DNA from: Devosia sp.
GTDB lineage: Bacteria; Pseudomonadota; Alphaproteobacteria; Rhizobiales; Devosiaceae
Assembly (NCBI RefSeq): GCF_025809055.1
Contig: NZ_CP075529.1
Span: 1,116,001 to 1,180,000 of the forward strand
DNA: 64,000 nucleotides
Reading direction: 5' to 3'
The translations under genes were made by a program, and so were the position numbers. Under the pieces are notes generated by a model. It searched no databases. It had not been told where the DNA came from and saw only the letters and a program-made list of their open reading frames with translations. This document shows, piece by piece, positions 51,356-61,373 of the stretch (positions are counted from its first letter, which is position 1; each line of letters starts with the position of its first letter).

Positions 51356-52507
51356 ATGCAGAATGGCACCCGAATCGACCGCACGGAACGCAAATTGGCC
51401 AAGCCGAACTTCACCCCGATCGTAGCCGCCCTGCCCCAAACAGTGCCCTTCGTTGGCCCGGAGGCGCTGCAGCGCCGATCCGGTATCACCATGCGCGCCC
51501 GCATCGGCGCCAATGAGTCCGGATTCGGGCCGAGCCCGGCGGTCAAGGCCGCGATAGCCGAGGCGGCAGGCGATGTCTGGAAGTACCCGGACCCGGACGT
51601 CTTCGACCTGCGGGCCACCGTCGCCGCCCATGTTGGGGTTACGGCTGGGGAAATCTCGATCGGCGAAGGCATCGATGGCCTGATGAGCGTACTGGTCCGC
51701 ATGTTCATCTCGCCCGGGGAAATCGTGGTGACGTCTGCGGGCGCCTATCCGACGTTCAACTACCACGTGGTCGGCTATGGCGGGCAATTGCGCTTCGTTC
51801 CCTACAAGGATGACCACGAACACCTTGAGGCCTTGCTTGACGAGGTGCGCCGCACCAATGCCCGCATGGTCTATCTGGCCAATCCCGACAACCCGATGGG
51901 CACGTGGTGGCCCGCCGAGGCGGTGAACGCATTCATTGCCGCCCTGCCTGAATCCTGCCTTTTCGTTCTGGACGAGGCCTATGGCGAGACCGCGCCCGCG
52001 GGCACACTGCCACCCCTCGACGCCGGACGGCCAAACGTGCTCCGCCTGCGCACCTTTTCAAAAGCCTATGGGCTCGCCGGGATCCGTTGCGGCTATGCCA
52101 TCGGAGACGCTGACCTGATCGGCGGCTTCGATCGCGTCCGGAATCATTTCGGGGTTAGTCGGTTGAGCCAGCTTGCCGCCGGCATTGCCCTCGAAGATCA
52201 GGCCTATCTCGATCAGGCCGTGGCCTCCATTCACCGCGCCAATGACCGCATCGCCGCGATCGCGGCGGATAACGGCCTGTCCGCCATTCCTACGGCAACC
52301 AATTTTGTCGCCGTGGATTGCGGACGGGACGGCGCCTATGCCCTGAGGGTGCTCGAAGAACTCGGGCAACTCGGCATTTTTGTCCGTAAGCCCATGGCCC
52401 CCGGACTTGACCGCTGTATTCGCGTCAGCGCTGCACCCGACCGGGAAATGGATCTGTTCGCCGAAGCGCTACCCACCGCGCTTCGCAAGGCTCATGGCGC
52501 CGGATAG
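51356..52507 (+). CDS. PLP-dependent aminotransferase, HisC-like (fold type I)
   Basis: A protein of about 383 residues in the histidinol-phosphate aminotransferase family. The start of the conserved part, FTPIVAALPQTVPFVGPEAL, is followed by ARIGANESGFGPSPAVKAAI. The PLP site is the Lys in LRTFSKAYGLAGIRCGYAIG; the Asp/Tyr contact is in FVLDEAYGE, and the C-terminal RKPMAPGLDRCIRVSAA carries the carboxylate-binding Arg. Substrate could be histidinol-phosphate or an aromatic amino acid; no his genes are adjacent. The start is uncertain: the ATG used lacks a good ribosome site, and a TTG at 51395 with GGAA upstream begins nearer the conserved part. Confidence 0.8.
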   Translation: MQNGTRIDRTERKLAKPNFTPIVAALPQTVPFVGPEALQRRSGITMRARIGANESGFGPSPAVKAAIAEAAGDVWKYPDPDVFDLRATVAAHVGVTAGEISIGEGIDGLMSVLVRMFISPGEIVVTSAGAYPTFNYHVVGYGGQLRFVPYKDDHEHLEALLDEVRRTNARMVYLANPDNPMGTWWPAEAVNAFIAALPESCLFVLDEAYGETAPAGTLPPLDAGRPNVLRLRTFSKAYGLAGIRCGYAIGDADLIGGFDRVRNHFGVSRLSQLAAGIALEDQAYLDQAVASIHRANDRIAAIAADNGLSAIPTATNFVAVDCGRDGAYALRVLEELGQLGIFVRKPMAPGLDRCIRVSAAPDREMDLFAEALPTALRKAHGAG

Positions 52508-53433
52508 ATCGCGATCTGGGCGCGCAAGGGGCGGTGATTTGACCCTTGATTGTCTCCGGACACCAAGGATTCTATGCGAGCGCTGCCTCCGGTAAACACA
52601 TTGTCGATGGGCACGCCGAGCGGACCCAGGCGGACTGGCCAGGTCGCGGGCGGCCATTGTGCAGGCGCGAGGCTGTTGCGCCTGGCCAGCCAGGCCAAGG
52701 GCTCTGACCACGGCGCGGCGTTGAAGTCGCCGGCCACGATCACCGGGCCCTCGACCGCGCCCAGGACGTCGTCGATCTGGTCCAGTTCGCGCCAGGCGGC
52801 CTGGTCGAAATACGGCTTGGACAAGTGCACGCCGACGATGGTCAATGGGACTCCATCCACGGCCAATTGAGCCACGGCCAGCCGCTGGAACCGGAAGGGT
52901 TGTAGCGTCGACACTTTGCCGTCGAGCGGGAATCGCGAGTGCAAGGAAATGTCGCATCCAACCGGCGACTCGCAGCCGATGCTGTAGGGCAGCACCTCGG
53001 CAATCTGGTCGAGATACATCTCGATCCCGGGCGTCTCCATGATGAGCGCCACATCCGGCGGATCGGCAACGATCGACTGTACCAGCGCCTCGGCGTCGCG
53101 ATTGCCGGCCAGTACATTGAAACTGAGGAAGTCCAACCGGGTCGACGGCTCGCCGGGCAGATCAATGCGCCGCGACATCAACTCATTGACAAGAACTGCC
53201 CCGTGCGCCGCGCCCGCGAGGACCAGGAGCAGGACAAGCCCGCCGCGCCAACGGGCTCCGGCCATGATGCAGGCGAGAGCCAGGACGAGCCCGACCGTCA
53301 CGAAATGAAAGCGCAGACTTTGCAGCAACTCTTCGCCGGGCAGGCCAGGCGTGAACGAAATGATCAGCAGGACTACGATCAATACGCCGGACAGGGCCAG
53401 GAGCCCCCCGCGAATCTCCGCCTTGCCGAACAT
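52492..53433 (-). CDS. Membrane-anchored endonuclease/exonuclease/phosphatase-family protein
   Basis: A 313-residue protein. Three hydrophobic helices near the N-terminus (LLALSGVLIVVLLIISF, FHFVTVGLVLALACIMAG, GLVLLLVLAGAAHGAVLV) anchor it. The catalytic domain has the superfamily motifs FLSFNVLAGNRDAEALV, VALIMETPG, IVGVHLSKPYF, VIVAGDFNAAPWSEPL and GSNHRPLRAQI, giving the Asn, Glu, Asp-x-Asn and His of the active site. It probably faces the periplasm and may be a phosphodiesterase or nuclease. The ATG at 53433 has GGGAGC upstream. Its 3' end overlaps the convergent aminotransferase gene by 16 bases. Confidence 0.83.
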   Translation of the reverse strand: MFGKAEIRGGLLALSGVLIVVLLIISFTPGLPGEELLQSLRFHFVTVGLVLALACIMAGARWRGGLVLLLVLAGAAHGAVLVNELMSRRIDLPGEPSTRLDFLSFNVLAGNRDAEALVQSIVADPPDVALIMETPGIEMYLDQIAEVLPYSIGCESPVGCDISLHSRFPLDGKVSTLQPFRFQRLAVAQLAVDGVPLTIVGVHLSKPYFDQAAWRELDQIDDVLGAVEGPVIVAGDFNAAPWSEPLAWLARRNSLAPAQWPPATWPVRLGPLGVPIDNVFTGGSARIESLVSGDNQGSNHRPLRAQIAIYPAP

Positions 53434-53464
53434 CGCCACGCTCCCTTTCAGCCCTCCGAACTGG

Positions 53465-53914
53465 CTAGAGCAGCTTCCGCATCTGGATGCAAGCGGACGC
53501 GATGTTCACGAGTTCGGCAGGATCCCAGTCGTAGCGTGTCCAGCCGGTCTTTTCGTAGAAGCCAGCGGCCTCCGCGGCAGAATTGACGACAAGCTCCGAC
53601 ACGCCAAGTGCACGCGCCCGCTCGGCCGCAAGGGCTTCCATTACCGTTCCAAGCCCGCGCCCCTGTTCAGTTGCCGTGATGGCGACCAGCCGAATGGCAG
53701 CGCGGCCCTGCCCGAGCAGGTCAATCCGAACCGTGCCCACGGCGCGGCCATCCACCTTGAGCAAAAGCGGATGCGCGAAATCGGCATAGTCGTCGGGATG
53801 CTGATCGTTGTAGATGCCGAAGCGTCCCTTGGCTTCGAACAACTCCACCCGGCGGATGGCGTGGAAGGCGGCCCAATCTGACGCGTCCGCGACGGCGACA
53901 AGCTCATGGCGCAT
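53465..53914 (-). CDS. GNAT-family N-acetyltransferase
   Basis: A 149-residue acetyltransferase. The acetyl-CoA loop is excellent: ITATEQGRGLGTVMEALAAER contains Q-G-R-G-L-G. The preceding strand AAIRLVAI and the C-terminal GVSELVVNSAAEAAGFYEKTG and W complete the fold. The family is similar to small-substrate acetyltransferases. It lies just upstream of the phosphatase-family gene, 31 bases apart, and downstream of leuA on the same strand. No substrate is suggested by the sequence. Confidence 0.85.
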   Translation of the reverse strand: MRHELVAVADASDWAAFHAIRRVELFEAKGRFGIYNDQHPDDYADFAHPLLLKVDGRAVGTVRIDLLGQGRAAIRLVAITATEQGRGLGTVMEALAAERARALGVSELVVNSAAEAAGFYEKTGWTRYDWDPAELVNIASACIQMRKLL

Positions 53915-54006
53915 CGGTCCCCTCCCCGGGATGACGACAACTTCGCTGCAAGTGTTAAGGCTGCGGATGGCTGGTTCCCATCCACAGCGTCAGGTGAGAT
54001 AGGCGG

Positions 54007-55569
54007 TTAGCCGGCCAGCGCACCCTGGGCCGATGCCCCGCGTTCAATCATGACGCGATTGAGCGCGTTGAGATAAGCGCGCGCTGAGGCCACCAGCGTA
54101 TCGGGTTCGGCAGCATTGCCCGACGCAATGCGGCCGTTCATCTCGAGGCGCACATGCGCGGATGCCTGGGCGTCCGTGCCGCCAGTGACGCCATCCACCG
54201 CGTAGAGCACCAGGTGCGGGTCCTGCCCCGAGGCCTGCTTGATGGCGTTGAAGATGGCATCCACCGAGCCCGTCCCCTCGAAGGTGACGCTGGTTTCCTC
54301 GCCGTCGATGGTCACAGTCAGGTTACACCGGTGAATGCCACCGGTCTTGCTGATCACTTCCAGGTCGACCAGGCGGATGCGATCCCCGACCGAGCCGACT
54401 TCGTCATCGACGAGCGCCACGATGTCGGCGTCATAAACATGCTTCTTGCGATCCGCGAGGTCCTTGAAGCGCTGGAAGGCTTCCTGGAAGGCGTTGTCGC
54501 CCAGCTCGTACCCCAATTCCTTGAGCTTGTCCTTGAAGGCAGCGCGGCCCGAGTGCTTGCCCATGACCAGGGTCGTCTCCTTGATGCCGACGCTGGCCGG
54601 GGTCATGATCTCATAGGTCTCGGCATTCTTGAGCATCCCGTCCTGGTGGATGCCGCTCTCATGCGCGAAGGCATTCTTGCCCACGATGGCCTTGTTGTAC
54701 TGCACCGGAAAATTCGAGGCCGCCGACACGATCTTGCTGGCCCGGGCCAGATGGGTTGATTCGATATCGGTGAAATAGGGCATGGCATCGCCACGCGTGC
54801 GCAGTGCCATCACTACTTCTTCGAGAGCCGCATTGCCGGCACGCTCGCCCAGACCATTGATAGTGCATTCGATCTGACGGGCACCCCCGGCTACCCCGGC
54901 CAGCGAATTGGCGACAGCCATGCCCAGGTCATCATGGCAATGCACCGAGAAGATCGCCTTGTCGGAGCCCGGCACGGCCTCGATGATGTCCTTGAACATC
55001 CTGAAATGCTCTTCTGGCACCGCATAGCCGACAGTGTCGGGCAGATTGATCGTGGTTGCCCCGGCCTTGATTGCCGTTTCCACACAGCGCTTCAGAAACT
55101 CGAGCGGCGTGCGGGTTGCGTCCATGGCAGACCATTCGACATCGTCGACCAGGTTGCGCGCCTGCGCCACTGTGCGGGCGATGATCTCGATGACCTCATC
55201 CTCGGTCTTCTTCATCTGGTGGGCCAGATGGATGGGCGAGGTGGACACGAAAGTATGGATACGGCCCTGCTGTGCGTGGCGCACCGCCTCCCCTGCCCGG
55301 TCGATATCGGCGGTGATGGCGCGTGCCAGCCCGGCGACGCGGGCCTTCTTGACATGCTTGGCTACCGCAACCACGGCCTCGAAGTCACCGACCGACGCAA
55401 TCGGAAACCCGGCTTCGATAATGTCGACACCCATCTCGTCGAGGGCATCGGCGACCTGGAGTTTCTCTTCCAGCGTCATGGTTGCGCCAGGCGATTGCTC
55501 CCCGTCGCGCAGCGTGGTGTCGAAGATATAGACGCGTTCTTTATTGCTGTTGCTGGCAGTGGCAGACAT
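54007..55569 (-). CDS. leuA: 2-Isopropylmalate synthase
   Basis: A 520-residue enzyme that condenses 2-oxoisovalerate with acetyl-CoA, the first committed step of leucine synthesis. The catalytic start FDTTLRDGEQSPGATMTLEE, the HCHDDLGMAVANSLAGV metal site and GIHQDGMLKNAETYEIM are all present. The C-terminal regulatory domain (about residues 395-505) senses leucine and is complete (GGTDAQASAHVRLEMNGRIA). It reads SATASNSNKERVYI at the start. A leucine-rich short frame lies upstream on the same strand and may control it by attenuation. Confidence 0.95.
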   Translation of the reverse strand: MSATASNSNKERVYIFDTTLRDGEQSPGATMTLEEKLQVADALDEMGVDIIEAGFPIASVGDFEAVVAVAKHVKKARVAGLARAITADIDRAGEAVRHAQQGRIHTFVSTSPIHLAHQMKKTEDEVIEIIARTVAQARNLVDDVEWSAMDATRTPLEFLKRCVETAIKAGATTINLPDTVGYAVPEEHFRMFKDIIEAVPGSDKAIFSVHCHDDLGMAVANSLAGVAGGARQIECTINGLGERAGNAALEEVVMALRTRGDAMPYFTDIESTHLARASKIVSAASNFPVQYNKAIVGKNAFAHESGIHQDGMLKNAETYEIMTPASVGIKETTLVMGKHSGRAAFKDKLKELGYELGDNAFQEAFQRFKDLADRKKHVYDADIVALVDDEVGSVGDRIRLVDLEVISKTGGIHRCNLTVTIDGEETSVTFEGTGSVDAIFNAIKQASGQDPHLVLYAVDGVTGGTDAQASAHVRLEMNGRIASGNAAEPDTLVASARAYLNALNRVMIERGASAQGALAG

Positions 55570-55685
55570 TTCAGGCTCTTTTCCTATCGGCCCCGAGACA
55601 ATGACTCGCTGGACCGGACATTTTCGATGTTCGGTTTATGGCGCAATCCCCTGACGACCCGCTCGAAACATCGAGCTGCCGGTGA

Positions 55686-55808
55686 TCAGGGGCTGATAAG
55701 AAGGAGGAGAAGCGCGGGCAGCAGCAACAGGCCGGCAGCAATCGCCAGCTTGGTCACCTGGACCTGCTGTTGGGCGATGGCAATGGCTTTTGCGCGGCGG
55801 CGCTGCAT
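55686..55808 (-). CDS. Leucine-rich 40-residue peptide upstream of leuA, possible leader peptide
   Basis: The minus strand encodes MQRRRAKAIAIAQQQVQVTK then LAIAAGLLLLPALLLLLISP with stop TGA. Ten of the 40 codons are Leu, nine of them clustered at the end (CTG TTG CTG CTG and CTT CTC CTC CTT CTT). It ends 117 bases before the leuA start, and the stop codon lies within the left arm of a hairpin (CCCCTGA with TCAGGGG, inner GCTCG/CGAGC). This layout matches leucine attenuation, although the leader is longer than classical ones and has no clear ribosome site. It could also be a small membrane protein. Confidence 0.45.
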   Translation of the reverse strand: MQRRRAKAIAIAQQQVQVTKLAIAAGLLLLPALLLLLISP

Positions 55809-55915
55809 GTGGGTACGCTCTGGTACGCTTGTCTTGACGCAAACAATGCGCCAGTCGGGACGAGGATGCAAGACCAAACAAGTCAAATGCGTTCGCATCG
55901 GACGCAAGGCAGGCT

Positions 55916-56797
55916 TCAGGCGAGATCGAGCGTGCCCTCGCCGATGACCACCGCCTCGCCACCAATGGCGCCATGCACCAGGACGTCGTTCTCCTTGCGA
56001 TAGTGCAGCGAGATGGCGCAGGGCCGCCCCATTTCAACACCCTGGCGCAGGATTCTGTCCGTCTGCGCATTGCCAAGATCCTGCTCCGCCAGCAGGCCAA
56101 TGAGCGCCGCCGCCGCCGATCCCGTACCGGGATCCTCGCCAACGCCCATGGCGAACATGCGCGCGGCAATATCGTTGTTGGGCTCGCCGGGGGTCAGGGT
56201 GAAGGCATAGACCGAGTTGTGATCGTGATGGAAAGCCGTTTCCATCAGGCCGCGATTGACCGATATCCGGCGCAACACCTCCGCATTGCGCACCGGCACC
56301 AGGTGAAAGGTCACGCCGGCGGAGAAAACCGCAGGCTTGAACAGTTCGCAGCCAATATCATCAACCGAAATGCCGAGCGCCTGGGCCACCGTCAGCCGGT
56401 CCGGCAGATCGGCAATGCGGGATGGCAGCTTGGGCAGCGTGAACCGGGCGCGCCCGGTGCGTCTATCGACCTTCTCGAACAGCGCCGTTACGAGCCCGAC
56501 CTTTTCCTCGATACGCAAGGCAGTTGCCTTGCCGCCGAGTCCCAAGACCACCGCCGCGCCAACTGTGGGGTGACCAGCAAAGGGCAGTTCCTGATGCGGA
56601 GTAAAAATCCGTACCGAGGCGCTGTTGCGATCCTTCTGCGGCTTGCACAGAAACACCGTCTCGCTGAGATTGAACTCGCGGGCGACGGCCTGCATCTGAT
56701 CGTCGAACAGGTGATCGGCGTCGGGGACCACCGCAAGTGGATTACCCTTGAGCGGGCTGCGCGTGAAAACATCCAGCACCAGATAGGGCAGCTTCAA
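55916..56797 (-). CDS. PhzF-family isomerase/epimerase-like protein
   Basis: A 293-residue PhzF-like protein. The family marks are VLDVFTRSPLKGNPLAVV at the start, SETVFL with the catalytic Glu, RIFTPHQELPFAGHPTVGAA, and the closing DPGTGSAAAALIGLLAEQD. Members isomerise small acids through a general acid-base Glu; most outside phenazine clusters have unknown substrates. The start is a TTG that overlaps the stop of the upstream UPF0303 gene, so the two are coupled. The long frame further upstream shadows that gene. Confidence 0.85.
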   Translation of the reverse strand: MKLPYLVLDVFTRSPLKGNPLAVVPDADHLFDDQMQAVAREFNLSETVFLCKPQKDRNSASVRIFTPHQELPFAGHPTVGAAVVLGLGGKATALRIEEKVGLVTALFEKVDRRTGRARFTLPKLPSRIADLPDRLTVAQALGISVDDIGCELFKPAVFSAGVTFHLVPVRNAEVLRRISVNRGLMETAFHHDHNSVYAFTLTPGEPNNDIAARMFAMGVGEDPGTGSAAAALIGLLAEQDLGNAQTDRILRQGVEMGRPCAISLHYRKENDVLVHGAIGGEAVVIGEGTLDLA

Positions 56798-57291
56798 TTG
56801 GCGGTCTCCGGCAGCGCATAGTCGGCCCGTACCTTGGAAAGGTGATCGCAAAGGGCGTCGACCGCGACGCCATGGTCCTTGCGGCCCGGCAGGCCCGAAA
56901 TGGTCAGGGCACCGACTATTCCGGCTCCCTGGACACGGATGGGAAAGCCGCCACCTGCGATGACATAGTCGGCCGGATCGGCACCGGACTGCACGGAAAA
57001 CGGCTGCTCGCCTCTCTCCAGAACCAGCCTGTAGCTCGCGCGCTGAAATCGGCGGACAGAGTTGATCTTGCGCCGGACCCACTCGGCATTGTCCGCACTT
57101 GTGCCCGGCGTCGCCGAAAAGAACAATTGCCGGTCCCAGGTCCGCAGATCCACGACAAGCGATAGGCCTTCGTCGAGTGCCCGGCGTCGGATGGCAGAGC
57201 CAATGTCATAAGCCACGGCCTCGTCGAACCGGCTCAGGAATAGGTCGTTTTCCTGCCGCTTCACGCGGGCGATATCGTCTTCAACATTCAT
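56794..57291 (-). CDS. UPF0303 (heme-degrading domain/GlcG-HbpS-like) protein
   Basis: A 165-residue protein of the UPF0303 family, related to HbpS/GlcG folds that bind haem or corrinoids. The central FFSATPGTSADNAEWVRRKI and YVIAGGGFPIRVQGAGIVGA with SGLPGRKDHGVAVDAL are typical of that fold. The start is the ATG at 57291. It is cotranscribed with phzF through a stop-start overlap. What it binds is not known; the heme-degrading label of some databases is a family name, not evidence of activity. Confidence 0.8.
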   Translation of the reverse strand: MNVEDDIARVKRQENDLFLSRFDEAVAYDIGSAIRRRALDEGLSLVVDLRTWDRQLFFSATPGTSADNAEWVRRKINSVRRFQRASYRLVLERGEQPFSVQSGADPADYVIAGGGFPIRVQGAGIVGALTISGLPGRKDHGVAVDALCDHLSKVRADYALPETAN

Positions 57292-57436
57292 GACGCGCGG
57301 CTCCGAAAATCCATCGATACAGGAGGTTTAGTCCAGCGCAGCCCTGCCGGGTAGAGGCAGAGCGCCCGAAATGCCAACTTTATCCCCGCCCGGCATCGAA
57401 GGTGGAAAATGTATGCGGCAAAGAGGAAGCTGGATC

Positions 57437-57844
57437 ATGCAGATTTTACCCATCATCCTTCAATGGCACGTCTCTACCTGGCGCGTCCGGATAAAATTGC
57501 TGCGCTTGCACCAGGCCATGCTCAAAGCAGGCTATAACCCCAATCAGCCGCGCGCACCTGCGGGCACGAGCATTGGCGGACAGTGGATCGGCATCGGCAG
57601 AAATTCAGACGGGAACCCGGATCGGCTATGGGTCGCCATCGATATATCGGGCTTTAGCAAGCACGGAATAAATCGCGCCATAGAACGCGCAATTCCACCG
57701 GCGGCAATTCTTGATGCTATTAACAACCCAATACGTATCCGACCCCGGCCCGACGGTAGCACTCAGTTCATAGGCGGCAGTGCCACTGTTGTACTGAGCC
57801 CGGCCGGCGTGGTGATTACCGTTTGGCCAATAAGGAGTTTTTGA
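57437..57844 (+). CDS. Probable small BECR-fold/DUF4258-like toxin
   Basis: A 135-residue protein. A basic amphipathic N-terminus (WRVRIKLLRLHQAMLKAGY) is followed by a proline-rich signature NPNQPRAPAGTSIGGQW, seen at the N-terminal side of phage-linked and polymorphic toxins in alphaproteobacteria. The C-terminal domain contains KHGINRAIERAIPPAAIL and the pair GGSATVVLSPAGVVITVWP, resembling DUF4258-type toxins, which have a ribonuclease-like (BECR) fold. GAGGAAG lies seven bases before the ATG at 57437; the frame starts at 57371. The next gene starts one base after its stop. Local GC (54 % in 57601-57840 by hand count) is lower than neighbours, suggesting transfer. Confidence 0.6.
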   Translation: MQILPIILQWHVSTWRVRIKLLRLHQAMLKAGYNPNQPRAPAGTSIGGQWIGIGRNSDGNPDRLWVAIDISGFSKHGINRAIERAIPPAAILDAINNPIRIRPRPDGSTQFIGGSATVVLSPAGVVITVWPIRSF

Positions 57845-57845
57845 A

Positions 57846-58115
57846 ATGCGGAAGATAACTGGGCCTATCCGAGACGCCATTCGACGGGCCCTCATGACGC
57901 ATTGGGACCCGATTGGAGTGCGTGACGAGCCTGAAGCGCAGGACGAATATGATGACTACATACCGGCCCTGTGGAAGCTTCTTGCCAACCGGGAATCTGC
58001 CGAGACAATCGCGAAAACGCTTCAGACAATCGAGACTGATCAGTTGGGGCTACCGGCAAACGCAACAAGGGCGCTTCGCGCGGCCGAGAGCCTGCGCCTT
58101 GCTAGTACGCTGTAG
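57846..58115 (+). CDS. Probable immunity protein of the small toxin
   Basis: An 89-residue acidic protein. The central motif HWDPIGVRDEPEAQDEYDDY and the helices ALWKLLANRESAETIAKTL and QLGLPANATRALRAAESL match a small family often found next to toxins as immunity or antidote. The ATG follows AGGAG by eight bases and begins one base after the toxin stop, so the pair is translationally coupled. A terminator follows. The function is inferred from the pair arrangement; the family also occurs without a neighbour toxin. GC content by hand is about 56 % in 57841-58080. Confidence 0.6.
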   Translation: MRKITGPIRDAIRRALMTHWDPIGVRDEPEAQDEYDDYIPALWKLLANRESAETIAKTLQTIETDQLGLPANATRALRAAESLRLASTL

Positions 58116-58140
58116 GCGGGGGCTTTCGCCCCCGCCTTGA
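58114..58140. terminator. Terminator between the toxin-immunity pair and ilvC
   Basis: A 9-bp stem (AGGCGGGGG with CCCCCGCCT) plus an inner C-G pair and TTTC loop lies between convergent genes and overlaps the immunity stop codon. A weak TTGATC tail follows. Confidence 0.7.
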
Positions 58141-58146
58141 TCAGCC

Positions 58147-59199
<1,053 letters not shown>

Positions 59200-59847
59200 C
59201 TAGTTGTTGGCCTTGGCCCCGTAGAGGGCCAGGAACTGTTCCGCCGCGACCTTCACATCGGCTTCGATGTTGGACTCGACATTGGACTGGGTCAGACCCT
59301 TGTCGCCGAGCAGCAGACGAATCTGCACGTCGCGAACGACCAGGCCGAAAAAGGTGCGATAGGCTTCTTCGCTCGAAGGAAACCGCAGCAGTCGCGCATC
59401 GCGCGCCGCTTCCAGGATGGGCTTCAACCGCCGGCGGATCGCCAAAGGACCATTTTCCAGGACGATATTGCCGAGGCTGTCCTTTTCCTGCGCCGCATGG
59501 GTGATTGCGGTGCGGTTCAGCGTGATCGAGACTTCGCCGATTATGGTAGTCAGCAGGTCGCGCGCAAATTGTTCGAGGCTCGCGCGCAGGGCCTTGGCGT
59601 TGAGATGGCTGCGATCGACATAGGGCATGCGCACCTTGGCCGCCTGCCACTGGACCGTCGCGGTCAGCAGCCCCTCGCGATCTCCGAACCACTTGTAGAG
59701 TGTTTCCTTGGAGCAGGATGCGCGCCGCGCCACCGCCGTCATCGTCAGGCCATCGCCGTTTTCGACGAGCAGGTCCAGCGCCGCAGTCAGCACAGCCTGC
59801 TGGCGCGGCGTAAACGTCTCTTCGTTGACCTTGATGGCCAGTGCCAC
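59200..59847 (-). CDS. TetR-family transcriptional regulator
   Basis: A 215-residue repressor-type protein. The DNA-binding N-terminus has the helix-turn-helix in DGLTMTAVARRASCSKETLY with KWFGDREGLL, and the start of helix 1 is PRQQAVLTAALDLLVENG. The ligand-binding domain (residues about 70-215) is generic, with a helical C-terminus. The start is GTG, with GAGG eight bases before; the upstream frame continues but is not conserved. A 16-bp perfect palindrome lies 54 bases upstream and is the probable autoregulatory operator. It is downstream of ilvC and divergent from pepT, either of which could be a target. Confidence 0.82.
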   Translation of the reverse strand: MALAIKVNEETFTPRQQAVLTAALDLLVENGDGLTMTAVARRASCSKETLYKWFGDREGLLTATVQWQAAKVRMPYVDRSHLNAKALRASLEQFARDLLTTIIGEVSITLNRTAITHAAQEKDSLGNIVLENGPLAIRRRLKPILEAARDARLLRFPSSEEAYRTFFGLVVRDVQIRLLLGDKGLTQSNVESNIEADVKVAAEQFLALYGAKANN

Positions 59848-59900
59848 GGGACGAACCTCAACTGCGTGACCGAACGCTACGGCCACTTTCCGTTCGATGG

Positions 59901-59916
59901 CGTACCGTACGGTACG
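59901..59916. promoter_or_regulatory. Palindromic operator candidate for the TetR regulator
   Basis: CGTACCGTACGGTACG is a 16-bp perfect palindrome, followed by GTTCG that extends the GTACGGT repeat. It lies 54 bases upstream of the regulator start and 118 bases upstream of divergent pepT, so both could be controlled. Confidence 0.6.
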
Positions 59917-60033
59917 GTTCGTTGCAAGCCCCTTTTTGCCCGGCAACCAAAGATTCTGTAAGGCCCGGTTTGCCTTTTCCCGGTGATCAATTCGTCCTAA
60001 GCCTGTGAAGAGACTTTTCATTCAGGACTATTC

Positions 60034-61266
<1,233 letters not shown>

Positions 61267-61340
61267 GGGAATAGTCGGACCGGCGACGACACAAACGGGA
61301 CTGGTGGAGACATCCATCGCAGCGCCGCAGCACTTAGAGG

Positions 61341-61373
61341 GGTTGGCTCCCCAATTGTTCCAAGGAGCCAACC
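61341..61373 (+). promoter_or_regulatory. Perfect 10-bp hairpin burying the ribosome binding site of the esterase gene
   Basis: GGTTGGCTCC (61341-61350) pairs perfectly with GGAGCCAACC (61364-61373), with a 13-base loop. The ribosome binding site AAGGAG (61362-61367) lies mostly in the right arm and the ATG starts at the base after the stem. Such a structure would block translation until it is opened. It may be a thermometer, a factor-dependent switch or a chance terminator remnant. Confidence 0.55.

Noticed and set aside
50930..51823. 297-codon minus-strand frame
   Set aside because: Its upstream part is the antisense of the aminotransferase; only the last 65 codons with their own AGGAG are kept as a gene.
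57371..57436. 22 extra N-terminal codons of the probable toxin
   Set aside because: The ATG at 57437 has a near-ideal GAGGAAG seven bases upstream; the upstream residues look unstructured and unrelated.
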